From assembly GCF_020873895.1 (NCBI RefSeq), contig NZ_JAHWGT010000008.1, forward strand, positions 1 to 64,000: DNA of 64,000 nucleotides, read 5' to 3'. A program made the position numbers and the translations under genes. The DNA comes from Streptomyces sp. DH12 (GTDB lineage Bacteria; Actinomycetota; Actinomycetes; Streptomycetales; Streptomycetaceae). The notes under the pieces were generated by a model. The model had not been told where the DNA came from. It saw nothing but the letters and a program-made list of their open reading frames with translations, and ran no database searches. This document shows positions 26,129 through 34,548 of the stretch, piece by piece (within the stretch, counting starts at the first letter, position 1; each line of letters begins with the position of its first letter).

Positions 26129-27454
26129 ATGAACATGTCCATACCAGGTTTACGTCGCCACCGCGGAGGGCGGGACCGAAAGCCGAACAGGCTGCGCCGC
26201 GCCCTGACAGGGGCGACGGTGGTCGCGACGGCCGCCGCTGTCGCGTCCAGTGGTGGCACGGCGACGGCCGCCTCCGCGCCCACGTATCTGGCCGACCGCG
26301 GGAGCGCCGTCACGGAAGGCCCGACGGAACACACCATCACGTCCGAGATGACCACGGTGCGGGTGACGGAGCTGGTCACCACGACACCGGACCGCGCGGG
26401 CGACGTCACTGTGCGGCTGGCCGACGGGAAGACCATTCCCATCCCGGCGGCCCACAAGGACCTTGTGATGAGCCGCGCCGCCCGGCAGGCCAAGAGCCGG
26501 CTCAAGGCCGCCGAGCCCAGACCATGCGGCATCACCTGGGTCAGGCTCAAGGAGAAGTCCAACCGCCACCCGTTCGCCATGGAGACCGGGTTCGAGGTCC
26601 TGGGCGGGTCAGCCATCGGCTACAAGTGGCGCGTCACCATCAAGGGGCCGAACGACTACGCCCACGAGTACACCAGTCAAGGCAACCTTGCCTTGCGCGG
26701 CAGCTGGCAGGGCGGCTACACGAGCGATGAGAACCAGGACGAGGGACTCTACACAGCCGAGCTCGATCCCGGCGTATCCCACTTCCAGTTCCTGAACGGC
26801 GACATCTGCGTTGCGGAGCCGGCGCGCAGAACCGAGCGCCTCACCAAGCCGAAGGCCGCATGCCTGAAGATGATGCAGGCCAATTCCCGCGACGGGTGGA
26901 TCCTCAACAGCACCCAACCGGTCCCGCACCGCAACCGGACCGACCCGACCAGCCCGGCCGGTACCCGGGCAGCCGGCGCGCAAGCCTGCCTGCGGAAGAA
27001 ACTCGGCGACGGCAGCCTGGCTGCCGGGGACATCACCGGCTGGCAGGACGCGCAGGTGTTCGCCCGCCCGCACGCCGCGCCCGGCACTCCAGCACCTTAC
27101 GGACTCGCCCGGTGCCACCTGATCGCCTACATCCTCGGCGGGAAGGGGCAGGTACGGGACGGCGGACAGGACAACCTCGTCCCCTGCTGGCAGGTGGGGA
27201 TGAACACCGGAACACCCAGCATGCGGACCTACGAGAAGGCTGTGAAGGACGCGGTTGACGCGACCACCATGGGGCCGGACGATGCGGTCTACTACCAGGT
27301 GACACCTCTCTACAAGAACGATGCCAGCACGATCCCCACGGGCGTCACCATGAGCGCCGCGATTCAGCGGGCGGACGGAACGCAGAGTCTGCTGCCCATC
27401 ACCGGCGTCACCAACACCAAGGGGAACACCGGGCTGCTCAACCTCGGAAACTGA
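26129..27454 (+). CDS. Secreted DNA/RNA non-specific endonuclease (Endonuclea_NS_2-like)
   Basis: A 441-residue exported protein. A basic N-region and hydrophobic core ending TATAASA (about 1-50) form the signal peptide. Residues about 50-245 are a beta-rich region of unknown fold. The C-terminal 165 residues match the non-specific endonuclease type: LARCHLIAYILGG with Arg328 and His330, QDNLVPCWQVGMN with Asn349, and VYYQVTPLYKND. The common R-G-H is R-C-H here, where Cys329 can pair with Cys353. Such enzymes cut DNA and RNA with a beta-beta-alpha metal site. GGAG six bases before the ATG fixes the start. A DUF1963-like cytosolic gene follows after 31 bp, possibly as immunity. Nuclease class is fairly sure; use as scavenger or toxin is open. 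Confidence 0.8.
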   Translation: MNMSIPGLRRHRGGRDRKPNRLRRALTGATVVATAAAVASSGGTATAASAPTYLADRGSAVTEGPTEHTITSEMTTVRVTELVTTTPDRAGDVTVRLADGKTIPIPAAHKDLVMSRAARQAKSRLKAAEPRPCGITWVRLKEKSNRHPFAMETGFEVLGGSAIGYKWRVTIKGPNDYAHEYTSQGNLALRGSWQGGYTSDENQDEGLYTAELDPGVSHFQFLNGDICVAEPARRTERLTKPKAACLKMMQANSRDGWILNSTQPVPHRNRTDPTSPAGTRAAGAQACLRKKLGDGSLAAGDITGWQDAQVFARPHAAPGTPAPYGLARCHLIAYILGGKGQVRDGGQDNLVPCWQVGMNTGTPSMRTYEKAVKDAVDATTMGPDDAVYYQVTPLYKNDASTIPTGVTMSAAIQRADGTQSLLPITGVTNTKGNTGLLNLGN

Positions 27455-27485
27455 TCCGGACCAGTCAGTGCCCACGGGAGCCGGC

Positions 27486-28535
27486 ATGAGTCGCACCAGC
27501 CCGCCGCGGCCGCTCGACGTCACCGCGCTCTTCCCTCAGCTGGCCCCGCTGGCACGCACGGCGACCCGGTTGCACCCCCGCCCGGGGTCGCCGTCGGTGC
27601 ACGACAGTTCCGTCGGCGGGCCGCTGCTGTGGCCCGCCGACGAGCCGTGGCCGCACTGCGACGAGCCGCACGAAGGACACGGGACGAGCACCGGCCCCTC
27701 ACCAGCGGACGTGCGGCTGCTGCGTCGCCACCGGGAGGCAACGGACGAACGGCGGCGCCGCGAACCCCAGGGCCCCTGGGCCACGCTCGAGGAACTGGCG
27801 ACCGACAACCGGCTCCGGGCCGGCCGCCCGTGGCCCGAGGGCCCGGTCGCCATGCTGCCCGTGGCCCAGCTGTACATGCGTGACATCCCTCGACTCCGCA
27901 CGCTCGGGCCGTCCGAGGCCGATCTTCTCCAGGTCCTCTGGTGTCCCTTCGACCACCCGGCGAACCCCAGGCCCGTACTGCTCTGGCGGTCCGTCGCCGA
28001 GGTCGCCGATGTCCTCGGCACCCCTCCCGAGCCCTCCGCGATCCAGTTCTCCGACTACCTGCCCGATCCCTGCCTGTTCGCACCGGAGCAGGTCACCGAG
28101 TACCCGAACTTCCTGGAGCTGAGCAAGGAGCTGCAGGAGCAACTGGGCGACTGGAGCAGGTGGCAGGCGGCCGGATCAGCGGTGGACAGCTCCTACGAGC
28201 CCGCCCCGGAGGAGTTCTACCTGAACCACCTCTCGGTCTCCCCCGGTTGGAAGGTCGGCGGCTGGAGCAACTGGGGCCTCACCGACCCCGTGCCCCGGCG
28301 CTGCCCCGGGTGCGACATCGAGATGGACCCGCTGCTGACGATCGCCTCGACCGAATGGGACGGTGGCAGCGAGAGCTGGGCCCCCATCGAGGACCCGGCC
28401 GGCGACACACCACCCCCGCCGCGGGGAAATCCCCCGGCGAACTTCACCAGGATCGTCCTCGCCGGGGGCTATGGCATGCAATTCCACATCTGCCCGGCAT
28501 CCCCGGACCATCCGTGCATCGAACTGATTCAGTGA
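27486..28535 (+). CDS. DUF1963 (YwqG-like) cytosolic protein, possible immunity gene
   Basis: A 349-residue soluble protein without signal peptide. The pattern SSVGGPLLWPADEPWPHC, then PVAQLYMRDIP, LQVLWCPF, FYLNHLSVSPGWKVGGWSNWGL and a CPGC pair followed by FHICPASPDHP matches the YwqG/DUF1963 type, which has no known biochemical function. The ATG at 27486 has GGGAG seven bases upstream; the in-frame ATG 18 bases earlier does not. It begins 31 bp after the nuclease stop codon, so the two are almost certainly one transcript. In Bacillus subtilis ywqG lies by a toxin/antidote gene set, which together with this position suggests immunity or processing. That role is inference. Confidence 0.75.
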   Translation: MSRTSPPRPLDVTALFPQLAPLARTATRLHPRPGSPSVHDSSVGGPLLWPADEPWPHCDEPHEGHGTSTGPSPADVRLLRRHREATDERRRREPQGPWATLEELATDNRLRAGRPWPEGPVAMLPVAQLYMRDIPRLRTLGPSEADLLQVLWCPFDHPANPRPVLLWRSVAEVADVLGTPPEPSAIQFSDYLPDPCLFAPEQVTEYPNFLELSKELQEQLGDWSRWQAAGSAVDSSYEPAPEEFYLNHLSVSPGWKVGGWSNWGLTDPVPRRCPGCDIEMDPLLTIASTEWDGGSESWAPIEDPAGDTPPPPRGNPPANFTRIVLAGGYGMQFHICPASPDHPCIELIQ

Positions 28536-28743
28536 TTTTTTCCCAGATCCCACCCGCTTCGAGCGTGATCGTTCGGTTCGGGGCGAGTGGGCGTGGACTC
28601 CGGCCCGGTGGCGGGAGAGATGGGCGCGATCCGACGGGTCAGGCGCGACACAGTCCCTGACGGCTGTCCCGTGACTGCTGATCTGCTCTCATCGCGCTGC
28701 CTGCCTGGGGCTGGTGCGATGCCGATGTGGTGGGCTGGCGGCG

Positions 28744-29358
28744 TCAGCCGCGGGCGGATGCGTTTTCCAGCAGGTGGTCGATGTGGCGTTGGAGGGTGGC
28801 CAGCGCCGTGGCCGGGGAGTGATGGCCTGCCAGGACGTGGACCGTGAGGCCGTCGGCCAGGGCGAGGAGCGTGTGTGCTTCGCGATCGGGGTCAAGGTGC
28901 TGGAGGATTTCCTGGGTGTCCTGGCCGTAGCGGATGAGCCACGCGATGAGGCCATGGAGCTTGGCATAGGTGTCATGCAGGACGGCGGCCAGTCTCTCGC
29001 TGGCAGGGGCATGCGCGACGAAAGCCAGCCAGACGTGAGCCTGTGTCCTCGATTCCTCATCCAGCAGGGCGAGTTCGGCCAGGGTGTGGGACAGCAGGGT
29101 CGACGCGGCCTGAGGGGTGGATGTGGCGGCGATGCGCTGGTTGGCGCGTTCGCTGACGTGTTGGGAGATGTGCTCCAGCGCGAAGAGCAGCATGTCCTGC
29201 TTGGTACGGAAGCACCGCTGGACAGCGCCCATGGACACATTGGCCTGGGCGGCGACGTCGCGGAGGCTGACGGCCTCCATGCCGGAGCGCGCGATCAGGG
29301 TGCAGACCGCCTCGGCGATCCGTCGGCGTCGGTCCTCGTAGTCGACCTGTCTGGGCAC
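28744..29358 (-). CDS. TetR-family regulator
   Basis: A 204-residue regulator. The N-terminal helix-turn-helix reads ISEAV-like helix IAEAVCTLIARSGMEAVSLR, then DVAAQANVSMGAVQRCFRTK (about 13-55); the rest is the helical ligand domain. A GTG start is used, with GGGAGGG about nine bases upstream. Two palindromes of the form GATGC-N4-GCATC lie between it and the divergent membrane protein gene and are good operator candidates. GC content is lower than in most of the window, hinting at acquired DNA. Confidence 0.9.
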   Translation of the reverse strand: MPRQVDYEDRRRRIAEAVCTLIARSGMEAVSLRDVAAQANVSMGAVQRCFRTKQDMLLFALEHISQHVSERANQRIAATSTPQAASTLLSHTLAELALLDEESRTQAHVWLAFVAHAPASERLAAVLHDTYAKLHGLIAWLIRYGQDTQEILQHLDPDREAHTLLALADGLTVHVLAGHHSPATALATLQRHIDHLLENASARG

Positions 29359-29380
29359 GGTTTGATCCCTCCCATGTTCT

Positions 29381-29432
29381 GATGCACTTGCATCGTATCC
29401 GGTTCCGCTGCACGATGTGATGCGATCGCATC
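29381..29432. promoter_or_regulatory. Two palindromic operators for the adjacent TetR regulator
   Basis: Site 1, 29381-29394, is GATGCACTTGCATC. Site 2, 29419-29432, is GATGCGATCGCATC, a perfect 14-bp palindrome. Both share GATGC-N4-GCATC, and centres are 38 bp apart. They fill the 110-bp gap between the TetR gene and the divergent small membrane protein gene, fitting repression of both. Confidence 0.75.
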
Positions 29433-29468
29433 GGAAAGGTGCGTGGACATCGGGAGGGAAGGCTCGTC

Positions 29469-29729
29469 ATGGCGAAACAGTTCCGGAGGACGGACAGCAG
29501 CTCAGGTCAGGGGCTGCTGTGGCTGTTCGGTGCCATCCTGGCCATCCAGGGCTTCGGCTCCGCCATCACGGAGGCGGCGTGGGACACAAGCTTCGGCGTC
29601 GCTGGCCTCCTGCGGGCAGCCCATATGCCTGAGTGGGCGACGCTCCTGGTCGGCTTCGCGGGTTTGGCCCTGCTGGGAACGGCGGCGCGCCGTCACTACG
29701 CGAGGAGGCGGGCGGACCGCCACCCGTGA
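29469..29729 (+). CDS. Small two-helix membrane protein
   Basis: An 86-residue protein with two predicted transmembrane helices (about GLLWLFGAILAIQGFG and WATLLVGFAGLALLG), a hydrophilic N-terminus and a basic C-terminal tail (RRHYARRRADR). I do not recognise a family. The start ATG at 29469 follows a GGGAGGGAAGG tract. It is divergent from the TetR gene and shares the double operator, so it is the probable regulated target. It might be an auxiliary transport or envelope-stress protein. Confidence 0.7.
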   Translation: MAKQFRRTDSSSGQGLLWLFGAILAIQGFGSAITEAAWDTSFGVAGLLRAAHMPEWATLLVGFAGLALLGTAARRHYARRRADRHP

Positions 29730-30013
29730 GAAGTCCGCAGGCCAACCGGCGAGCTGGGATGGTCCGGGTGTGGCTGGTGTGATCACGGCGTCGGAGCCGT
29801 CTGGGATGGTCCCGTTCGCCGGGCTGAGCTCGTGGCTGTTCAGCAGGTCGGTGACCTCGCTGCGCCGCGAGGGCGCTGACGCCGTGCGGCGGGGCCGGCC
29901 GTGGAGCCTGCGCTGGAGGACCGGGTGCTGCCAACGGCGGCCGGTCAACCCGGCACACCACGAGGTCACCATGAGCGAAGCACCGTGACCCGAGATGAAT
30001 TGCGGGACGCTCC

Positions 30014-30757
30014 TCAGGCCGCCGTCCCGGAAGTGCGCGCCACGTACACCGTGTTGGCCGCCGCGCCGTCCTCGTCGCTGCCCGCCGCGCGGGGGAACGT
30101 CACCACGTGCGAGGCGTGCGAGGCGAAGACCTCGGCGAGCGCGGCGGTGAACACCTCGTCCGGCGGGTCGTTCGACCACAGCGCGAAGACGCCGCCCGGC
30201 TTCAGATGGCGGGCGAGGGCGCGCAGCCCGTCGGGCAGGTACAGCGCCGCGTGCCGCGGATGCAGCACGTGCGCGGGTGAGTGGTCGACGTCCAGCAGTA
30301 CCGCGTCGAAGCGCCGCCCCGGGTGGTCGGGGTCCGGGCCGCCCGGGGCGGCGACCGACGCGAAGAAGTCACCGCGCGCGAACCGGCAGCGCGGATCGGC
30401 GGTCAGGGCCGCGCCGAGCGGTACGAGGTGACGCTGGTGCCAGCCGATGACCTCGCCGAGCGCCTCCACCACCAGCAGGGAACCCACCCGCGGGTCCGCC
30501 AGCGCGGCGTGCGCCGTGTGGCCGAGGCCCAGCCCGCCGACGACGACGTCCAGCGGCGGGGCGGCGTCGGGCAGCGCGGCGAGCCCGAGCCGGGCCAGCG
30601 CCACCTCGCCCTCCGTGAAGAGACTGGACATCAGATACGCGTCGTCGAGCTTCACCTCGTACACGTCGGCGCCCGACGCGGGGTCACGCCGGCGCCGCAG
30701 GCTGATGTCGCCGATCGGGGTCGGCCGCCAGTCGAGCTCCTGGAAACGTGAGGTCAC
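30014..30757 (-). CDS. Spermidine synthase-like SAM-fold protein
   Basis: A 247-residue cytosolic protein with a Rossmann methyltransferase/aminopropyltransferase fold: motif I VVVGGLGLGHTAHAAL, acidic loop LLVVEALGEVIGWHQ, and the AVLLDVDHSP segment where spermidine synthases carry a catalytic Asp. The N-terminal strand domain (GDISLRRRRDP, VYEVKLDDAYLMSS) also matches the family. Many actinobacterial members are annotated as spermidine synthase without proof. The GTG start has no ribosome site but follows TAGCGT by seven bases, suggesting a leaderless mRNA. It is divergent from the GerMN lipoprotein gene. Substrate uncertain. Confidence 0.85.
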   Translation of the reverse strand: MTSRFQELDWRPTPIGDISLRRRRDPASGADVYEVKLDDAYLMSSLFTEGEVALARLGLAALPDAAPPLDVVVGGLGLGHTAHAALADPRVGSLLVVEALGEVIGWHQRHLVPLGAALTADPRCRFARGDFFASVAAPGGPDPDHPGRRFDAVLLDVDHSPAHVLHPRHAALYLPDGLRALARHLKPGGVFALWSNDPPDEVFTAALAEVFASHASHVVTFPRAAGSDEDGAAANTVYVARTSGTAA

Positions 30758-30883
30758 GATCCGGACGCTACCGGAGGATCACCACCGAACGGGGCTACAA
30801 CGCACGAAAGACGGGGTACCCGACCCTTCCCCGGCGAGACGCGACGGTGTCCCCTCGACCGGAGGGGCCGCGAGGAGGCTGCC

Positions 30884-31900
30884 ATGGCATTCCGTACCCG
30901 TACGACACCCGCACCGGCCACGCGTCCCCGGGCCGCGCCGCTCGCCTCCGCCCTGGTCCTGGCGTTGGCGCTGACCGCGTGCGGGGCGGGAGCCGGCGGG
31001 ACGACCCCGCCCGGCGAGGTGCCGGGCACCGCGGCCGGGTCGCCCGTGCCGGCGGACCCGGCCGGCACGACCGCCCCGCCGTCGGCCTCCGGCCCGGCGT
31101 CCTCCGACCGCACCGTTCCGCCCGCGTCGACGACCCCGCCGACGGCCCCCGCCACGACGCAGCCCACCGCACCGCCCCCGGGGGGCAAGCACGTACGGGT
31201 CGCCGTCTACTTCCTGCACGGCGAACGGGTGTCGCCCGCCCCCCGTTCGGTGACCGCCCCGGCCACCGCGGCCGGCGCCCTGCGGGCCCTGCTGGCGGGG
31301 CCCAACCGCTTCGAACGAGGCCACGACCGGACGACGGCCATTCCGGCGGGGACGGAACTGAGGTCCCTCGCCGTGCGCGACGGCGTCGCCACCGTGGACC
31401 TGTCCGGCCGGTACGACGACGGGGGCGGCACCCTGTCGATGCGCGCCCGGCTCGCGCAGGTCGTCCACACGGTCACGCGCTTCCCGGCGGTGACGTCGGT
31501 GCGCTTCTCCCTCGACGGCGAACCGGTCCGCCACTTCGGCGGCGAGGGCGTCGACCTGTCCCGGCCGGTCGGCCGGGCCGACTTCGAGGACGTGACGCCG
31601 GCCGTGCTCGTGGAGTCGCCGATGATCGGCGACACGGTCAGCAGCCCGGTCCGGGTGTGGGGCACCGCGAACACCTTCGAGGCTTCCTTCGGCCTCCGGA
31701 TCGTCGACGCGGCCGACCGCACCGCGGCACAAGTGCACGGCATGGCGTCGTCGGGCAGCGGCACGCGCGGCACGTTCGACCTGACGGTCCCCTTCGAGGC
31801 CGCGCGGGAGGGGCCCGGGGCGCTGAGCGCCACCTGGGACTCGGCGGAGGACGGCCGCCTCGTGGACGCCGCGAGCGTCCCCGTGACCCTGCGGCGCTGA
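30884..31900 (+). CDS. Lipoprotein with GerMN and Gmad2 domains
   Basis: A 338-residue surface lipoprotein. The signal ends in the lipobox LTAC with lipidated Cys33. A Thr/Pro/Ala-rich linker (about 34-100) follows, then a GerMN (sporulation/germination) domain (about 103-215: VRVAVYFLHGERV, TAAGALRALLAGPN, VATVDLSGRYDDGG) and a Gmad2 Ig-like domain (about 235-338: VESPMIGDTVSSPVRVWGTA). In Streptomyces such proteins are linked to the cell envelope, often near MtrAB-LpqB, but not here. GAGGAGG before the ATG fixes the start. A hairpin terminator follows. Confidence 0.92.
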   Translation: MAFRTRTTPAPATRPRAAPLASALVLALALTACGAGAGGTTPPGEVPGTAAGSPVPADPAGTTAPPSASGPASSDRTVPPASTTPPTAPATTQPTAPPPGGKHVRVAVYFLHGERVSPAPRSVTAPATAAGALRALLAGPNRFERGHDRTTAIPAGTELRSLAVRDGVATVDLSGRYDDGGGTLSMRARLAQVVHTVTRFPAVTSVRFSLDGEPVRHFGGEGVDLSRPVGRADFEDVTPAVLVESPMIGDTVSSPVRVWGTANTFEASFGLRIVDAADRTAAQVHGMASSGSGTRGTFDLTVPFEAAREGPGALSATWDSAEDGRLVDAASVPVTLRR

Positions 31901-31917
31901 CAGCCGTGCCGAAAGGG

Positions 31918-31942
31918 CGGGCCGGCCCGGCACGCCGGCCCG
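31918..31942 (+). terminator. Terminator of the GerMN lipoprotein gene
   Basis: A perfect 9-bp stem (CGGGCCGGC with GCCGGCCCG) and 7-base loop start 18 bp after the stop codon. Confidence 0.65.
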
Positions 31943-32068
31943 AGCGGCGGACCGTCGGCCGGGGCGGCGCCGTCCGGACGGGTTCCGACGCCGCGCGGAC
32001 CGTCGGCCGGGCGCGGGCACGGGTGACCGGGACGGGAGCGGGGACGGGGACGCGTGGACGTGCGGCGC

Positions 32069-32102
32069 CCCGCGGACGGCGGGTGGGGCCGCCGTCCGCG
32101 GG
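32069..32102 (-). terminator. Terminator of the subtilisin gene
   Basis: A perfect 14-bp stem (CCCGCGGACGGCGG and complement) with a 6-base loop lies 17 bp downstream of the protease stop codon. Confidence 0.75.
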
Positions 32103-32119
32103 ACGCCGGGCGCGGAGGG

Positions 32120-33337
32120 TCAGAGACCGCCGGTCTGCACCAGGCGGTTGGGGGAGCCCTTCGACACCGTGAGGGCGCCGCTCACCGACTGCTGGAGGAG
32201 CCAGTCGGTGACCTCGGCGGGGGAGGCGCCGGGGTTCCGTGCCTTGTAGAGCGTCGCGACACCGGCGACGTGCGGACTGGCCATGGACGTGCCGTCCAGC
32301 GTGGTGCTGCCGCCGCCGAGCCGGGCGGACCTGATCTGCGTACCGGGCGCGTACAGGTCGAGGCAGGGGCCGAAGTTGGAGAAGGAGGCCTCCCGGTCCT
32401 GGTGGTCGGAGGCGCCGACGGTGACGGCGCGCGGCGTGCTCGCCGGCGACACCTTGCAGGCGTCCTCGGCGCTGTTGCCGGCGGCGAGGACGGGCAGGAC
32501 CCCCTTGGCGAACAGGTTGTCGGCTGCCGCGTTGACCGCGTCGGAGCGGGGGCCACCGAGGGAGCCGTTGAGGACGGCGGGCCGGGCGTTGCTCGCCGCG
32601 GCCCGGTCGAACCCGGCGATCATGCCCGAGTAGGCGCCCTTGCCCTCGCAGTCGAGGACGCGGAAGCTGACGACCTTCGCCTGCCGGGCCACCCCGAAGG
32701 TCGCTCCGGCGACGGTGCCCGCGACGTGGGTGCCGTGGCCGTTGCAGTCCTGGCCGTTGCGGCCGTCGCCGATCGCGTCGAAGCCGAAGTAGGCCCGGTT
32801 GGCGAACTCGGGGTGGGAGTAGTCGATCCCCGTGTCGAGGATGAGCGCCCACACTCCCGCGCCCGTCCCCTGGACGTTGAACTGGTTGTCCAGCGGCAGA
32901 TACGGCTGGTCGATCCGGTCCAGCCCCCAGCTGGAGGCGGGCGCCCGCGGCGCCGGCCGCTCGGCCGCGACGGGGGTGGCGGTGACGACCGCGTCCTGCT
33001 CGACGGCCTCGACCTCCGGCATGGCCCGTACCGCTGACAGCTGGTCGGGCGTGAGACGGGCGGCGAACCCGTGCAGCACGCTCTCGTACGAGAAGAGCGG
33101 GGTGACGCCGGCCACCCCGGCGACCTTCGCCGCCGGCGCCGCGCCCTCCCGGAGGGTGACGATGTACTGGCCCTCGATCCCGCCCGCCGCGTGCGTGAGG
33201 AGGGGCGCGGGCTCGGCCCGGGAGGCGGTCGGGCGGGGTTCGGCGCCGCCGGTGGCGGCGGTGGCGGACACGGGCGCGGCGGCGAGTGGCAGGAGCAGCA
33301 GGAACGCTGCGGAGGCGCGGCGTGCGGACAGTCTCAT
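32120..33337 (-). CDS. Secreted subtilisin-like S8 serine protease
   Basis: A 405-residue preproprotease. Signal peptide about 1-29; I9 inhibitor prodomain (about 55-125: GQYIVTLREG and FAARLTPDQLSAVRAM); S8 catalytic domain from about 140 with Asp near 168 in LILDTGIDYSHPEF, His near 203 in NGHGTHVAGT and Ser351 in GTSMASPHVAG. It is of the proteinase K/aqualysin type, degrading proteins outside the cell. The ATG at 33337 (MRLSARR) is chosen because GGAGA lies six bases before it; the longer frame has no signal peptide at its N-terminus. A terminator follows on the minus strand. Confidence 0.96.
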   Translation of the reverse strand: MRLSARRASAAFLLLLPLAAAPVSATAATGGAEPRPTASRAEPAPLLTHAAGGIEGQYIVTLREGAAPAAKVAGVAGVTPLFSYESVLHGFAARLTPDQLSAVRAMPEVEAVEQDAVVTATPVAAERPAPRAPASSWGLDRIDQPYLPLDNQFNVQGTGAGVWALILDTGIDYSHPEFANRAYFGFDAIGDGRNGQDCNGHGTHVAGTVAGATFGVARQAKVVSFRVLDCEGKGAYSGMIAGFDRAAASNARPAVLNGSLGGPRSDAVNAAADNLFAKGVLPVLAAGNSAEDACKVSPASTPRAVTVGASDHQDREASFSNFGPCLDLYAPGTQIRSARLGGGSTTLDGTSMASPHVAGVATLYKARNPGASPAEVTDWLLQQSVSGALTVSKGSPNRLVQTGGL

Positions 33338-33722
33338 ACGGGTCTCCGGGTCGGTCGGCGCGGGGCGGGCGAGGGCCGCGGTCCGTGACCGCGGGCGCCC
33401 GCGTGGCCCGCCGGGGCGGGCCACGCGGTCACCAGGTTTCTCGGCCGCGGGGGGCCGACCCAGGCTGCTTTGTCAGGGGCACGCCATTAGTCGGATGAGC
33501 CGACCGGCTATCCGGAGGTGGGTGGGGTGGCGCGAGGCGGTGCCGGCGCGTGGGCGGGACGACCGGCCGAGTCCCGCCCGAAGGGCCGGTGTCGCCCCTG
33601 ATGCGCCGTCGGAGGCGGGTGTGGGCGGACGGCGGCGGGGCGTGGCACGAGAGGGGCCCGGGGCGGCTGAGGGCCCCGCGGCGGGGGTGGGCGGGCGCCG
33701 CGGGGGCGGTGACCCGTGGAGG
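33338..33722. other. Intergenic region with long hairpin
   Basis: About 385 bases between the subtilisin and rheA-like genes. It holds a 13-bp perfect inverted repeat with a 2-base spacer at 33400-33427, which may end rheA transcription or structure the protease leader. The rest is AT-poor with no convincing gene or promoter. Confidence 0.5.
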
Positions 33723-34403
33723 TCAGCCCGTGGTGCGGCGGTCCTCGTCGCTCGCGCGGCGCAGCTCGTCCGCCCGGCGCGTCACGTCCGCCACGCGGGC
33801 AGCGAGGTCCGGGTGCCGGCGCAGGTGCGGCCCCGCGTCGGCGAGGGGGGTGATGAGCCCGGCCGCGTCGTCCCCGGCCAGCGCCTCGGTGAGCCGCCCG
33901 ATCGGCGACCGCGCCTGGCGGGTCAGATCGTCGAGCGCCGTGATCTGCCCGGCGAGCTGCCGCAGGTCCGCGGCGTGGCGCCGGGCCCACGCGCTGACCG
34001 TGCGGTCGGCGGCGCGCCGGTCGCGGGTGGCCTTCACCCGCTCGTCCCCGGTGGTCCCGTGCCGGTCGCCGGGCCGCAGGCGCAGGTACCGCCGCTCGGC
34101 CGCCTGGCGGCTGGCCACCCCCAGCGGCCCGGCGAGCTCGGCCCAGCTGGCCCCGGCCGCCCGGGCCGCCTCGATCAGCCCCGGCTCCCAGTCGGCGAGC
34201 CGCCGGCGCACCTCGCGCAACGTCAGCAGCGCGGCCAGCGCCTCCTCGGCGGCGGACGGGGCCTGGGGGCCGGGGCGGCCGTCGGCCGCCGCCGTGTCCT
34301 GCGCCGCCCGGATCGCGTCGTCGATGGCGCTCAGCGCCTCCGCGGCTGCCAGGAAGGACCCGGGGGCCGGGGGGCGGGGCGTCGACTGCTCGGCTTCGCT
34401 CAC
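33723..34403 (-). CDS. rheA: RheA-like repressor of hsp18
   Basis: A 226-residue DNA-binding protein divergent from an hsp18-type gene, matching RheA of Streptomyces albus in size, position and orientation. RheA represses hsp18 and itself and acts as a protein thermosensor. The sequence shows a helical N-terminal half with LIEAARAAGASWAELAGPLGVASRQAAERRYLRL (shown in parts: EAARAAGASWAELAG and VASRQAAERRYLRL), a likely helix-turn-helix, and an Arg-rich C-terminal half. The GTG at 34403 is supported by GGAGGAGG seven bases upstream. A RheA-type operator overlaps the hsp18 promoter. Assignment rests on context plus the HTH, not on alignment. Confidence 0.78.
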   Translation of the reverse strand: MSEAEQSTPRPPAPGSFLAAAEALSAIDDAIRAAQDTAAADGRPGPQAPSAAEEALAALLTLREVRRRLADWEPGLIEAARAAGASWAELAGPLGVASRQAAERRYLRLRPGDRHGTTGDERVKATRDRRAADRTVSAWARRHAADLRQLAGQITALDDLTRQARSPIGRLTEALAGDDAAGLITPLADAGPHLRRHPDLAARVADVTRRADELRRASDEDRRTTG

Positions 34404-34450
34404 AGGACCTCCTCCATGTGCGGGCGGCGATGTCCCGGCGTCGTCTTGGT

Positions 34451-34493
34451 GATGACATCCGGTCTTGTCATCGTTACGACGACATGCTACAAC
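34451..34493 (+). promoter_or_regulatory. hsp18 promoter with RheA-type operator
   Basis: -35 TTGTCA (34465-34470), 17-base spacer and -10 TACAAC (34488-34493). Overlapping the spacer is TGTCATC-N5-GACGACA (34466-34484), one mismatch from the S. albus RheA operator TGTCATC-N5-GATGACA as I recall it. A further GATGACA half-site lies at 34451-34457. Confidence 0.8.
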
Positions 34494-34548
34494 GGGAGTC
34501 AGGTGAACGCATTGGCATGAAGCGATCGAGCCGATGGAGGTGTTCAGG

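Noticed and set aside
34440-34548. CIRCE or HAIR heat-shock element
   Set aside because: Neither the TTAGCACTC inverted repeat of HrcA nor a HspR repeat is present; the site fits RheA instead.
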